Source of the DNA: Novosphingobium sp. MW5
Lineage (GTDB): Bacteria > Pseudomonadota > Alphaproteobacteria > Sphingomonadales > Sphingomonadaceae
Length of the DNA stretch: 64,000 nt
Assembly (NCBI GenBank): GCA_025938935.1
Contig: JAPCWB010000001.1
Location: 2,046,001 to 2,110,000 of the forward strand
Direction of reading: 5' to 3'
In this document: piece by piece, positions 52,991-63,080 of the stretch
How positions within the stretch are numbered: the stretch's first letter is position 1
Layout of the letters: each line of letters starts with the position of its first letter
The notes under the pieces: model-generated
Told to the model about the DNA's origin: nothing
What the model saw: the letters and a program-made list of their open reading frames with translations, nothing else
The model's database searches: none
Position numbers and translations under genes: made by a program

Positions 52991-55900
52991 ATGGCTTTCG
53001 TACCCTTCGTCCCGCTGCGCGTGTTCTCCAGCTACACCATGCTGGACGGCGCAATCGATCCGAAGGCGATAGCCAAACTGGCCAAGGAGCGCGGTTTTCC
53101 GGCGATTGCCATGTGCGATCGCAACGGCCTTTACGGCGCCATGTCCTTCGCCTCGGCCTGCAAGGACAATGGCGTACAGCCGATCATCGGCACCTTCCTC
53201 GCGCTATGTCGGGGGGACGGCAAGACCATCGACTGGCTGGCGCTGTTTGCCCAGAACGAGACGGGCTGGAACAACCTCTGCCACCTCGTCAGCCGCGCGC
53301 ATCTTGAGCGCCCGCTGGAGCGCGATCCGCATGTTGTCATGGCCGATCTGGATGGCCGTACCGACGGCCTTATCGCCCTGACGGGAGCGGGGGAGGGCGC
53401 GCTCGCCCGCCTGCTGGCGGAAGGCCGCAGGGACGAGGCGGAACACCTGTGCGAGCGGCTGGAGGCGCTGTTCCCCGGCCGCCTCTACATCGAGATCGCC
53501 CGCCGCAACGATCCGGTCGAGGAGGCTTCCGAAGAAGCTTTGATCGACCTTGCCTACGCTCGGAACCTGCCATTGGTCGGCACCAACCCGGCCAACTACG
53601 CCGAACCGCATTTCTCCGCCGCGCACGATGCCCTGCTTTGCATCGCCAGCTCGACTCACATCGACGCCGCCGAACGACCGCGCACCAGCCGCGATGCCTG
53701 GGTGAAGAGCGAGCCGATGATGCGCGAGCTTTTCGCCGACCTGCCCGAGGCTCTTGCCAACACGCTTGTCGTTGCCCAGCGCTGCGCCTTCATGCCGCCC
53801 AAGCGCAAGCCGCTTCTGCCCAGCCTCGCCGGTGACAAGGAAGGCGAAGCGGCCATGCTGATCGCCGACGCGCGGGCCGGCCTCGAAAAGCGGCTGGAAC
53901 CCTACGGCGAAATGGAACCAGCCGAACGCCAGTCCTATTTCGACCGCCTCGATTTCGAAACCAATGTCATCAACGGCATGGGTTTCGCCGGCTACTTCCT
54001 GATCGTTGCCGATTTCATCAAGTGGGCCAAGGAAAACGACATTCCGGTAGGGCCGGGGCGCGGGTCCGGTGCAGGCTCGGTGGTTGCACTGGGCCCTGAC
54101 CATTACCGATCTCGATCCGCTCAAGCTCGGCCTGCTGTTCGAACGCTTCCTCAACCCGGAACGCGTCTCGATGCCCGACTTCGATATCGACTTCTGCGAA
54201 ACGCGGCGCGGCGAGGTGATCCGCTATGTGCAGCAGAAATACGGCCACGATCACGTCGCGCAGATCATTACCTTTGGCAAGATGAAGGCCCGCGCTGTGC
54301 TGCGCGATACGGGGCGCATCCTGCAGATGAGCTATGGCCAGGTCGATCGGCTGTGCAAGATGGTGCCCAACCATCCCACCGATCCCTGGACCCTGCCGCG
54401 CGCGCTGAACGGCGCGGCTGAATTCCGCCGCGAGTACGAGAATGACGAGGAAGTGAAGCGCCTCGTCGATCTTGCGATGCAGCTGGAAGGCCTGCCCCGC
54501 AATTCGTCCACTCACGCTGCCGGCGTGGTGATTGGCGACCGTCCATTGGCCCAGTTGGTTCCGCTCTACCGTGATCCGCGCGGTGACATGCCGGTGACCC
54601 AGTTCGACATGAAATATGTCGAGGACACCGGCCTCATCAAGTTCGACTTCCTTGGCCTGAAGACGCTCTCCGTTCTGCAAAAGGCGGTCCAGCTGATGAA
54701 GCGCCGTGGGATCGAGATCGATCTCGGCCTGCTCGCCTGGGACGATGCCGAGGTTTACCAGTTGCTCCAGCGGGGCGACACGGTCGGCGTGTTCCAGCTT
54801 GAATCCGAAGGCATGCGCCGCACGCTGGCGGCGGTGAAACCCACCAATTTCGGCGACATCATCGCGCTCGTCTCGCTCTACCGCCCCGGCCCAATGGACA
54901 ACATTCCGCTGTTCGGACGGCGCAAGAACGGGCTTGAGGCGATCGAATACCCGCACGAAAAGCTGGAAGGCATCCTTGCCGAGACTTACGGCATCTTCGT
55001 CTACCAGGAACAGGTCATGCAGGCCGCGCAGATCCTTGCCGGCTATTCGCTTGGCGATGCCGACCTTTTGCGCCGCGCCATGGGCAAGAAGGTGCAGGCG
55101 GAAATGGACGCCCAGCGCCAGCGCTTCGTCGATGGCTGCAAGGAAGTTTCAGGAATCGAAAAGGCCAAGGCCAACGAACTGTTCGACTTGATCGACAAGT
55201 TCGCCGGTTACGGCTTCAACAAGTCGCACGCCGCCGCCTATGCGCTGCTCGCCTACCAGACGGCGTGGATGAAGACGCATTACCCGCATGAATTCTACGC
55301 GGCATCAATGTGCTTCGACATGCACCAGTCGGAAAAACTGGCGGTTTTCGTCGACGACCTCCGGCGCGCCGGGCTGGTGCTCGCCGGGCCGGACATCAAC
55401 CATTCGGAAGCCGAGTTTTCGGTCGAGGAGACCGACGAAGGTCTTGCCGTTCGCTATGGCATGGCCGGTATTCGCAATGTCGGCGAAAAGGCAATGGACG
55501 CCATCGTTGCCGAGCGTGAAGCGAACGGGCCGTTCACCAGCCTGGAAGACCTGTTCAAACGCGCGCCCTATGGCTCGATGAACCGGCGGCAGTTGGAAGG
55601 GCTAGCAGCCGCCGGCGCGTTCGACGCGCTGGACAGCAACCGGGCGCGGGTCATGGCCAATGCCGACATGCTGCTTGCCGTGGCGGACGAGGCCGAACGC
55701 AGCCGCAATTCGGGGCAGGCGGCGCTGTTCGGCGGGGATGATCATGCCGCCCCGGCACTGCGGCTGGCCGATGTGCCGCCGTGGAGCCGGGCCGAACAGA
55801 TGGCGAAGGAGCGCGAGAATTTCGGCTTCTATTTCGCCGCCCACCCGGTCGAACAATGGCGCGCGATTGCCAATTCCAACGGCGCGCGGACCTATGCCAG

Positions 55901-56462
55901 CCTTATGCAGAACGGAGTTCCGGGAGGCGGCCGCCTGCCAGCGACGATGGCGGTGATGGTCGAGGGCGTGCAGCGCCGCAAGACGAAGCGCGGCAAGGAC
56001 TTTGTCATGGCCGACTTTTCGGATTCCTCGGGCCAGTTTTCCGCCTCGTGCTTCGAGGAATCGCTGGTGCCAAGCTTCGTCGAATGGGCACGCGAGGGCA
56101 CCTGCATCCTGCTTCAGGTCGAACTTGACGCGCCGAGCCCCGATGAGCCGCCGCGCATCACCGTGCGCAGCGCCCAGCCGCTCAGCGAAGTGCGGCAGGC
56201 GGCGCGGATGGAACTGAAGCTGGAGATCGACCGTATCGAGGCAGTGAGCGAACTGGCGCTGCTGCTGCCCCGACAGGACGGCGCGACCGGCGAGGTCATC
56301 GCTGTCTTGCGAACCGGCGGACCGAAGGAGCCGACGCTGCGCCTCGGCAGCGATTTCCAGCTCGATGCTGAACTGGTAGACCGCCTCACCATGATCGACG
56401 GTGTTCGCAACCCGGTACTAGGCGCCCGGCGCGGGGCTACCCATCTCAGGCTGGTAGCCTGA
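52991..56462 (+). CDS. dnaE: DNA polymerase III subunit alpha (frameshifted)
   Basis: Replicative polymerase, about 1156 residues after repair. Seen: N-terminal PHP domain (about 1-270), '[13 protein letters not shown]' in the palm, '[23 protein letters not shown]' with the catalytic Asp pair, '[12 protein letters not shown]', '[20 protein letters not shown]' (split), '[24 protein letters not shown]', and a C-terminal OB domain. The frame breaks at 54086-54092: GCACTGGG should be GCCTGGG, giving '[16 protein letters not shown]'. One extra A at 54088. The PHP metal site looks degenerate ('[10 protein letters not shown]' where active forms have His-x-His). ATG 52991 preferred over GTG 52988. 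Confidence 0.96.
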
Positions 56463-56467
56463 TCTCG

Positions 56468-56890
56468 ATGGATTACGTCAACCCCAGCCGCGAAAACTTC
56501 GAACGCTTCAAAGCCTTGCCGCGCAGCGAGCCGATGCACCTGCTCAACATGATCCGGTACCGCGAGCAGGCGCTCTATCCCGAAGGTCATCCCTGCGCGG
56601 AATTGGGGTGGAGCGGCGAGCGTGCGTTCGAGGAATACTTCAAACGCGTTGTGCCATTCATCGAGCGGCTGGGCGGCGGCATTGTCTGGCAGGGCGGGTA
56701 TCAGGGCGTGATTACCGGTCCGTCCGACTTCGAATGGGACATGGTATTCGTCATGGGATTCCCTGCGGCAGCGGCATTCCTCGCACTGGTCACCGACCTT
56801 GAGTACAAGGCCGAAGTTGTCGATCATCGAACTGCGGCGGTGCAGGACAGCCGCTTGGTGCGTTATGCGCCTCTACCGCCGCAGGGATGA
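56468..56890 (+). CDS. DUF1330 family protein
   Basis: 140 residues of a ferredoxin-like (dimeric alpha/beta barrel) fold: 'PMHLLNMIRYREQALYPEG' near the N-terminus, 'AFEEYFKRVVPFIERLGGGIVWQG' in the middle and 'DLEYKAEVVDHRTAAVQDSRLVRYA' at the end. Function unknown. Starts 6 bp after dnaE, so it may be translated from the same message. Confidence 0.82.
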   Translation: MDYVNPSRENFERFKALPRSEPMHLLNMIRYREQALYPEGHPCAELGWSGERAFEEYFKRVVPFIERLGGGIVWQGGYQGVITGPSDFEWDMVFVMGFPAAAAFLALVTDLEYKAEVVDHRTAAVQDSRLVRYAPLPPQG

Positions 56891-56902
56891 TACCGAGCGA
56901 GC

Positions 56903-57061
56903 TCAGATTGCCGTAAGGTAAGCCGTAAGGCCGGCGAAAATTGCGAGCGCCGCAATCGCTGCCGGGACGGCAAGGGACCAGATTCCGCCTGACCGATCAC
57001 CATACTGATGGCGAAAATCCGCAGGCGGGCGGAGTACGGGGTTGGATGATTCATAAGCCAT
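56903..57061 (-). CDS. Small single-pass membrane protein (52 aa)
   Basis: A short gene found by reading the gap: ATG at 57061, stop TGA at 56903-56905, 52 residues. The first 27 are polar ('MAYESSNPVLRPPADFRHQY' at the start); the last 25 form one membrane helix ('WSLAVPAAIAALAIFAGLTA') ending 'YLTAI'. GAGGAA stands about 9 bases before the ATG. The layout (Asn/Pro-rich tail, one C-terminal helix) recalls tiny cytochrome-oxidase-associated or tail-anchored proteins, but I cannot name a family. Confidence 0.55.
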   Translation of the reverse strand: MAYESSNPVLRPPADFRHQYGDRSGGIWSLAVPAAIAALAIFAGLTAYLTAI

Positions 57062-57126
57062 GGTGTGTGTTCCTCAGGTTTACTGAATCAACACCCCGGC
57101 TCGGCCACGGTTCCACGATTGTTCGA

Positions 57127-58206
57127 TCAAAACAGGTTCAATTGCCCCCCGGTTGTCGGCGGCGCGAACTTCGAACTGTCCAGTTTCAATGAAACTTCAT
57201 TGATGCCCAGCCGCTTGCAGGCGAGCCGGAAGCGGGTGCGGAACAGGTCTGCCCAGACACCCTGCGGCTTCATGCGGCTGAAGAAATTGGGGTCGTTATC
57301 ACGCCCGTTGCGCACAGACTGGACGACGCCCATCACCTTGCCGGCGCGGTCGGGATAGTGGGTGTCCAGCCACTCCCGAAAGAGCGGTGCCACCTCGTGC
57401 GGCAGGCGCAGCATGATCCAGCTGGCCGAACGCACGCCGAGCGCGGCGGCACTTTCCAGGATACCCTCGATGAATTCGTCAGTGATCGAGGGGATGACGG
57501 GGGCGATCGACACGTGTGCCGGAACTCCCGCCTCCACCAGCTTGCCCAGCGCATTAAGCCGTTTGGCCGGAGCAGATGCGCGGGGTTCGAGCAGGGAGGA
57601 CAGCCGGGGATCAAGGCTGGTCACAGATAGCCCCACTGCCACGAGGTCCAGCTTCGCCAGTTGCGAAAGCAGGTCCAGGTCGCGAACCACGCGAGCGGAC
57701 TTCGTGGTGATCGTCACCGGGTGGCGTGTCTCAAGGCAGACCTCAAGGATTTGCCGCGTAATGCGGTACTGGCTTTCGATCGGCTGGTAGGGATCGGTGT
57801 TGGTGCCCATGGCGATTGGGGCAGAGCGATAGGATTTCCTCGCCAGTTCCTTGCGCAGCAACTCCGCCGCATTGGGTTTGGCGAACAGTTTCGTCTCGAA
57901 ATCCAGCCCCGGGGACAAGTCGTGATAGGCATGTGTCGGGCGGGCAAAGCAATAGATGCAGCCATGCTCGCAGCCGCGATAGGCATTGATCGAGCGGTCG
58001 AAGGGAATATCCGGTGATGTATTGCGGCTGATGATTGAGCGGGCGTTTTCCTCGGTCACCGTCGTGCGCAGTTTCGGCGCGATTTCGTCGTGCTTGTCGC
58101 GCTCGTCCAGCCAGTCACCATCGGCCTCGCGCGCGGCGAGGCCAAAGCGCTGCGGTACCTGCGACGACTGCGCGCCGCGGCCGTGGATTCGTGCGGGATG
58201 GGCCAT
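57127..58206 (-). CDS. PA0069-family radical SAM protein
   Basis: 359 residues. The radical-SAM cluster motif CxxxCxxC is in 'RGCEHGCIYCFARPTHAYH'. The preceding 'ISRNTSPDIPFDRSINAYRG' and later 'IAMGTNTDPYQPIE' and 'TITTKSARVVRDLDLL' are shared with spore-photoproduct-lyase-like proteins and the PA0069 group. The reaction is unknown; the fold suggests nucleic-acid or protein radical chemistry. ATG 58206 fits the conserved N-terminus (an upstream in-frame start at 58233 adds nothing conserved). Confidence 0.87.
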   Translation of the reverse strand: MAHPARIHGRGAQSSQVPQRFGLAAREADGDWLDERDKHDEIAPKLRTTVTEENARSIISRNTSPDIPFDRSINAYRGCEHGCIYCFARPTHAYHDLSPGLDFETKLFAKPNAAELLRKELARKSYRSAPIAMGTNTDPYQPIESQYRITRQILEVCLETRHPVTITTKSARVVRDLDLLSQLAKLDLVAVGLSVTSLDPRLSSLLEPRASAPAKRLNALGKLVEAGVPAHVSIAPVIPSITDEFIEGILESAAALGVRSASWIMLRLPHEVAPLFREWLDTHYPDRAGKVMGVVQSVRNGRDNDPNFFSRMKPQGVWADLFRTRFRLACKRLGINEVSLKLDSSKFAPPTTGGQLNLF

Positions 58207-58252
58207 CGCCGCACTAGAACATAAATAGAACAAAGCCGCAAGTGCGCGGGGC

Positions 58253-58792
58253 TCAGACTTCCTTCAGCCGCGGCATGAGTTCCACGAAGTTACAGGGCCG
58301 GTTACGGCTGTCGAGTTGCTCGGCAAGGATGCCGTCCCAGCCGTCCTTCACCGCCCCGTTCGAGCCGGGCAGGGCAAAGATGTACTTGCCACGCGCAACG
58401 ATGGCCATGGCGCGGCTCTGCACGGTGGACGTGCCGATCGTGCCATAGCTGATCCAGCGGAACAGTTCGCCAAAGCCGGGAATGTCCTTGCCCTCGCTGG
58501 TCTGCTTGATCCGCTCAAGCGCCTCGGGCGTCACGTCGCGGCCCGTCAGGCCGGTGCCGCCAGTGGTGACGATCGCGTCGACGCCACGGTCATCCAGCCA
58601 GTTGTTGAGCTTGCTGACAACCTTGGCGGCATCATCCACCTCGATCGCCCGGAAAGCGAGGTTGTGCCCCGCCGCCTTGATGCGTTCGGCCAGGATGTCG
58701 CCGGAAGTATCCGTCTCGGGTGTGCGCGTGTCAGAAACCGTCAGGAGCGCGATATTGACTGGCTTGAACAGCCGCGACGGATCAACGGCCAC
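58253..58792 (-). CDS. moaB: Molybdenum cofactor biosynthesis protein B
   Basis: 179-residue MogA/MoaB-type protein that adenylylates molybdopterin. Seen: 'IALLTVSDTRTPETDTSGD', 'VDAIVTTGGTGLTGRDVTPEAL' (split; the GGTG substrate loop), 'PGFGELFRWISYGTIGTSTVQSRAMA' and 'IFALPGSNGAVKDGWD'. GTG start at 58792 overlaps the lytic transglycosylase end by 11 bases. The remaining Mo cofactor genes are not in this window. Confidence 0.93.
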   Translation of the reverse strand: MAVDPSRLFKPVNIALLTVSDTRTPETDTSGDILAERIKAAGHNLAFRAIEVDDAAKVVSKLNNWLDDRGVDAIVTTGGTGLTGRDVTPEALERIKQTSEGKDIPGFGELFRWISYGTIGTSTVQSRAMAIVARGKYIFALPGSNGAVKDGWDGILAEQLDSRNRPCNFVELMPRLKEV

Positions 58793-60560
58793 GGATGAGC
58801 GTTCCGTTGGCGGCCATGCGCATGCCCTCGCTGCCGGTCAGGCCGGGGAAGGTAGGCCACAAGCCCTGCGCAAGCGCCATGCGGCTTTCCGAAGGGCCGC
58901 CGGCCTGCCGCTCATACATCCAGTAATTGCGCATCACGATGTTCACGTAGCCGCGCGTTTCCCAATAGGGGATCGATTCGACCCAGAGCAGTGGATCGCC
59001 GCCGTCGCGGATTTCGCTGTTCCAACGCGATATGGGCAGCGGTCCGGCGTTGTAGGCCGCCATGACCTTGGGCAGCAGGCCCTGTGTGCCGGGCGCGTTC
59101 TTGAGAGCCTGTAGGTGCGCCTGCCCGAAGGCGAGGTTCACTTCCGGCTTGGCAAGATCGGCAGTCGAGCCCGCAATCCCAAGCTCCGGCCCCCGGTCCT
59201 TCGCGGCCGCCGGCATGATTTGCATCAGGCCCTTGGCCCCCGCGGGGCTAACCGCGCGGGTGCGGAACACCGATTCCTGAAGCGCATGGGCATAGACGAG
59301 CGCCGGATCGATGCGCCAGCCGGTGGAGGGCGTCCACTTGGGCGTCGGGTAGCGGATCGCGCGTTCGGGCTGGCCGCCGCTCGGTGCATTGTAAGCCATC
59401 CACAACTGGGTGGACGGCAGGCCGAGGTCACGCGCAAGGCGAGTCAGCGGCTGGAACTGAGAGGGATCGCCAATGCGCGCCTGATGGCGCAGCACTTCGT
59501 CGGCAAGGCCATCACGGCCAATCTCGGCCAGTGCGACTGCCACGCGTACGTTGGGCACCTCGCGCAGCTTCTGCCAGTCGCCCTGGCTGAAATCCGCCCC
59601 GGCGTGGGTCTCGGGGATCTTCAGGCCGAGCGATTCCGCCGCCAGCATCCCGTACAGCGTCTCGTCACGCGCGGCGGCCATGCGCAGCGGCGTGCTTGCC
59701 TTTTCCGGCTGGCGGCAACGCACATGGGCGCGGCTCTGCCAGTAATAGGCGGCGCTCTTGAGCTCGCTGTTTTCGGCAAGATCGGCCGTGCGGGCAAAGG
59801 CGTCGATCGCGCTCTGGCAGTCACCCAGCCGCCAAGCGGCAAGGCCCGTGGTCCAGTAGCCCTCTGCCACCCAGGGGCCGGCGCCTTCGGAGGCAGTGCG
59901 CGCAAGGGCAAAGGCATTGCCATCCTGGTTCTCGATATAGAACGACCAGGCGATCTTGGTGCGCCATTCGGCCCGCGCATTGGGGCTCAGCGCGCTATCG
60001 ATACCGTCGAGCAGCAGACGCGCACCCGCCGGGTCGTCAGCCTTGATCTTGGCGTTGATGGCGGCGGCAATAGTCGCCGGCATGGTGCCATCGTTGGTTT
60101 CGCGCGGGCGCAGGCGCTTGGGGCTAGATTGCAGCGAAACAAAGCGCTGCGCCTCGGGCAGGGCGGGAACAGCAACCGAACCGCGCTTCGCCGCCAGCGA
60201 TGCGATCTGTTCGGCCGAGGGAAGCTGCGTTCCCTGAGCCAGCCATGCGTCCAGCGCGGCCAGATCGATCTTGGGGCTTTTCGCATCGAGGTAATATTCG
60301 GCCTTGGCGACAAGGTGCAGCGGCCCGTCAGGCTTTTGCGCGAGCATGGACTGGACCTTGACCCAGTCCGCCTTGTCAATCGCGCCAAACAGGTCGGTGT
60401 AATAAGCGCGCTCTTCCTGGCTGAGCAGGCTGGGCACGGCGGTGCGATCGGCGCGGCTGCGGAAATACTCCACCGCCGCGGAGTTGGCGAAGGCCGGAGC
60501 TGCGAAGCCCGCAGCCATTGCCGTACCAACGCCTGCCAGCACTATGGTCCTGAACTGCAT
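58782..60560 (-). CDS. Soluble lytic murein transglycosylase (Slt70-like)
   Basis: 592 residues: signal peptide ('MQFRTIVLAGVGTAMAAGF' then 'APAFANS'), a long helical superhelix domain, and a C-terminal SLT domain with catalytic Glu in 'HALQESVFRTRAVSPAGAKG', 'LMQIMPAAAKD' and 'VMAAYNAGPLPISRW'. Cleaves peptidoglycan in the periplasm to release 1,6-anhydro-muropeptides, which feed the recycling route that AmgK/MurU (10-12 kb) complete. ATG 60560 shares one base with the stop of the upstream uracil-DNA glycosylase gene. Confidence 0.93.
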   Translation of the reverse strand: MQFRTIVLAGVGTAMAAGFAAPAFANSAAVEYFRSRADRTAVPSLLSQEERAYYTDLFGAIDKADWVKVQSMLAQKPDGPLHLVAKAEYYLDAKSPKIDLAALDAWLAQGTQLPSAEQIASLAAKRGSVAVPALPEAQRFVSLQSSPKRLRPRETNDGTMPATIAAAINAKIKADDPAGARLLLDGIDSALSPNARAEWRTKIAWSFYIENQDGNAFALARTASEGAGPWVAEGYWTTGLAAWRLGDCQSAIDAFARTADLAENSELKSAAYYWQSRAHVRCRQPEKASTPLRMAAARDETLYGMLAAESLGLKIPETHAGADFSQGDWQKLREVPNVRVAVALAEIGRDGLADEVLRHQARIGDPSQFQPLTRLARDLGLPSTQLWMAYNAPSGGQPERAIRYPTPKWTPSTGWRIDPALVYAHALQESVFRTRAVSPAGAKGLMQIMPAAAKDRGPELGIAGSTADLAKPEVNLAFGQAHLQALKNAPGTQGLLPKVMAAYNAGPLPISRWNSEIRDGGDPLLWVESIPYWETRGYVNIVMRNYWMYERQAGGPSESRMALAQGLWPTFPGLTGSEGMRMAANGTLIRGR

Positions 60561-61336
60561 CACGAAGCTTGGTTCCCGATCTCTTCCGACTGGCCCCACT
60601 CCAGCCACTTGCGCCAGAACGCCGCCTTGGCGGATCCCCGCGCCATTGCATCGAGGGCAGGGCCCGCGAGCAACGGAATTGTCCGCCCCTCATGGTTAAA
60701 GGAGCGTAAACTTTGAGCGCTTTGCGCTGGATCGTTGCCGAGCAGCGGCAGGATGTTGGAACCCAGCACGATCAGGCGCTGCGGGGCGAACAGGTGCACG
60801 TGGTGGCGGGTAAGATCACCCAGCCCGGCCTCAGCCAGTCCAGCCAGGTCAGGTAGCGGAGTGCGGCGGGCAAAGACCGAAGCGACGGCGACCGCATCGA
60901 TCCCGATCCCCATGGCTGAGAGCATGGCTGCCAGCATCGCGCCCTGTCTTCCGGACAGCAGGCGGTCGCCGTCCTCTTCGTCGGGCTGTTCGACCAGTAC
61001 CATGAGCGCTGCATTGGCGGGTCCGCGCGACGGGACCCGGCGCGCCACCTGTCCACCATCGAGCGAGGGTTCCTCAAGCCACCACTGGCGGAACGCGGCA
61101 AGGTCCTGCGGCCAGGTCGCCGGGTCGCCGCCTATTCGCGGGCGGGGTGGGGGCGGCGGGGCAGTGAACTGCTTTGGCGCGGCTGGCCGCTCATCCCCCG
61201 GTTTGGGTTCAGGCTCGGGCGGAGCAATCCACCGCGTCGGCTCGTCGGCAAAGGCGCAGTCGACGCCAGCTTCGCGCCACCATGCCATTGCAGCCGCGAT
61301 TTCGCTCGCAAGAGTCTGTTGAGTTCCGCCCGCCAT
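60560..61336 (-). CDS. Uracil-DNA glycosylase family protein
   Basis: 258 residues. The core has 'ALMVLVEQPDEEDGDRLLSG', 'GRQGAMLAAMLSAMGIGID', and 'LFAPQRLIVLGSNILPLLG', matching the family 4/5-like UDG fold, preceded by a Pro-rich linker ('APPEPEPKPGDERP') after an N-terminal helix. The usual family-4 four-Cys iron-sulfur ligands and the classic 'GxxPG' water-activating motif are not evident, so activity is uncertain. ATG 61336 chosen. Co-transcribed with slt. Confidence 0.78.
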   Translation of the reverse strand: MAGGTQQTLASEIAAAMAWWREAGVDCAFADEPTRWIAPPEPEPKPGDERPAAPKQFTAPPPPPRPRIGGDPATWPQDLAAFRQWWLEEPSLDGGQVARRVPSRGPANAALMVLVEQPDEEDGDRLLSGRQGAMLAAMLSAMGIGIDAVAVASVFARRTPLPDLAGLAEAGLGDLTRHHVHLFAPQRLIVLGSNILPLLGNDPAQSAQSLRSFNHEGRTIPLLAGPALDAMARGSAKAAFWRKWLEWGQSEEIGNQAS

Positions 61337-61424
61337 CGCCTTGACCCTTGACCTGCCGCGCCGCAGCAATCAAGGCGCAAGTCGGATAACAGCGCCGAAC
61401 CGGGCGGGAAAACGGGACAAGATC

Positions 61425-63074
61425 ATGATCGAACGCGAATCGATGCCTTATGACGTGGTGATCGTAGGCGGTGGGCCCGCTGGCCTCGCCACAGCAATCC
61501 GTCTCAAACAGGCCAATGCGGACCTTTCGGTCTGCATCCTGGAAAAAGGCAGCGAAGTCGGCGCGCATATCCTTTCGGGCGCGGTGGTCGATCCCAAGGC
61601 GCTCGATGAGTTGCTGCCCAACTGGCGTGAGGACGGCTGCCCGATGGCGGAAACGCCCGTCACGGATAACTGGCATTGGTACCTGACCAAGACCGGCAAG
61701 ATGCCGATCCCGCACATCGTCATGCCGCCCTACATGTCGAACCATGGCAACTACACCGGCAGCCTTGGCAGCCTGTGTCGCTGGCTGGCGGGCAAGGCCG
61801 AAGAATTGGGCGTCGAGATCTTCCCCGGCTTCCCGGCGGCCGAGATTCTCTACGACGACAAGGGCGCTGTGATCGGCGTCCAGACCGGCGACATGGGCGT
61901 TGACCGCGAGGGCAATCCCAAGGGCGACTTCATGGCCGGTATGAACCTGCTGGCCAAGTACACCGTCTTTTGCGAAGGTGCGCGAGGTCACCTGACCAAG
62001 CGTCTGAAAGAAAAGTACGATCTGGAACGCGATTGCCAGCCGCAAAAGTACGGCATCGGCATCAAGGAGCTATGGGATATCGATCCCGACAAGCACGTCC
62101 CGGGCCGCGTTCTGCACACTCAGGGCTGGCCGCTATCGGAAACCGGATCGGGCGGTGGCGGCTTCCTCTACCATCAGGCGAATAACCAGGTGGCGTTGGG
62201 CTTCGTCACCACGCTCGATTACGCCAATCCCTACGTCTACCCGTTCGAGGAATTCCAGCGCTGGAAGCAGCACCCGGAAATCCGCGCCATTCTGGAAGGC
62301 GGCAAGCGCGTGTCCTATGGCGCGCGTGCGATCAACGAAGGCGGCTGGCAGGCCGTGCCGCACCTTGCCTTCCCGGGCGGTGTGCTGGCGGGCTGTTCGG
62401 CGGGTTTCGTCAACGTGCCGCGCATCAAGGGCAGCCACACCGCGATGAAGAGCGGCATGCTCGCCGCCGATGCCATCGCCGCCGCCATTGGTGCGGGCCG
62501 CGAGCAGGACGCGCTGAACGAGTACGAAGATGCCGTGCGCGGCAGCTGGATCGCCAAGGAGCTCGAACTGGTCCAGAACTCCGAACCGATCCTCGCCAAG
62601 TTTGGCGGCGACATGCTCGGCACTACGCTGGCTGGGATCGAGATGTGGCTGCGCTACCTCAAGCTGCCGATCATCAAGCCGATGAAGCATCACACTGATG
62701 CCTCGACGCTGCAGCGCGCCGATCTCTACACGCCGATCCAGTATCCCAAGCCCGACGGCGTCATCAGTTTCGACCGCCTGACCAGCGTCAGCTTCTCTTT
62801 CACCAACCACGAGGAAGAGCAGCCCTGCCACCTCAAGGTGGCCGATTTGGAGCTGCAGAAGACCAGCGAACTGGGCGTCTATGCTGGTCCTTCGACCCGC
62901 TATTGCCCGGCCGGCGTCTACGAATGGCTGACCGACGAGGCTGGCCAGCCCAAGTATCAGATCAACGCGCAGAACTGCGTCCACTGCAAGACCTGCGACA
63001 TCAAGGATCCCAACGGCAACATCACCTGGGTCGCCCCCGAAGGTGGCGGCGGGCCGAACTATCCGAACATGTAA
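61425..63074 (+). CDS. Electron transfer flavoprotein-ubiquinone oxidoreductase
   Basis: 549 residues. Passes electrons from ETF to ubiquinone on the inner membrane. Seen: FAD motif 'VVIVGGGPAGLATAIRL', 'GSEVGAHILSGAVVDPKAL', 'GGGFLYHQANNQVALGFVT' and the C-terminal 4Fe-4S site 'NAQNCVHCKTCDIKDPNGNI' with further Cys in 'RYCPAGVYEW'. ATG 61425 starts the conserved region; the frame is open upstream to 61341. Divergent from the uracil-DNA glycosylase gene. Confidence 0.96.
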   Translation: MIERESMPYDVVIVGGGPAGLATAIRLKQANADLSVCILEKGSEVGAHILSGAVVDPKALDELLPNWREDGCPMAETPVTDNWHWYLTKTGKMPIPHIVMPPYMSNHGNYTGSLGSLCRWLAGKAEELGVEIFPGFPAAEILYDDKGAVIGVQTGDMGVDREGNPKGDFMAGMNLLAKYTVFCEGARGHLTKRLKEKYDLERDCQPQKYGIGIKELWDIDPDKHVPGRVLHTQGWPLSETGSGGGGFLYHQANNQVALGFVTTLDYANPYVYPFEEFQRWKQHPEIRAILEGGKRVSYGARAINEGGWQAVPHLAFPGGVLAGCSAGFVNVPRIKGSHTAMKSGMLAADAIAAAIGAGREQDALNEYEDAVRGSWIAKELELVQNSEPILAKFGGDMLGTTLAGIEMWLRYLKLPIIKPMKHHTDASTLQRADLYTPIQYPKPDGVISFDRLTSVSFSFTNHEEEQPCHLKVADLELQKTSELGVYAGPSTRYCPAGVYEWLTDEAGQPKYQINAQNCVHCKTCDIKDPNGNITWVAPEGGGGPNYPNM

Positions 63075-63080
63075 CTGCCG

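Noticed and set aside
56863..57054. 63-codon minus-strand frame over the DUF1330 gene end
   Set aside because: The overlapping 52-codon frame (56903-57061) has the better ribosome-binding site and a membrane helix.
59115..60716. Plus-strand open frame across the lytic transglycosylase
   Set aside because: The minus strand has signal peptide and SLT motifs; the plus frame is low-complexity Arg/Gly/Ala.
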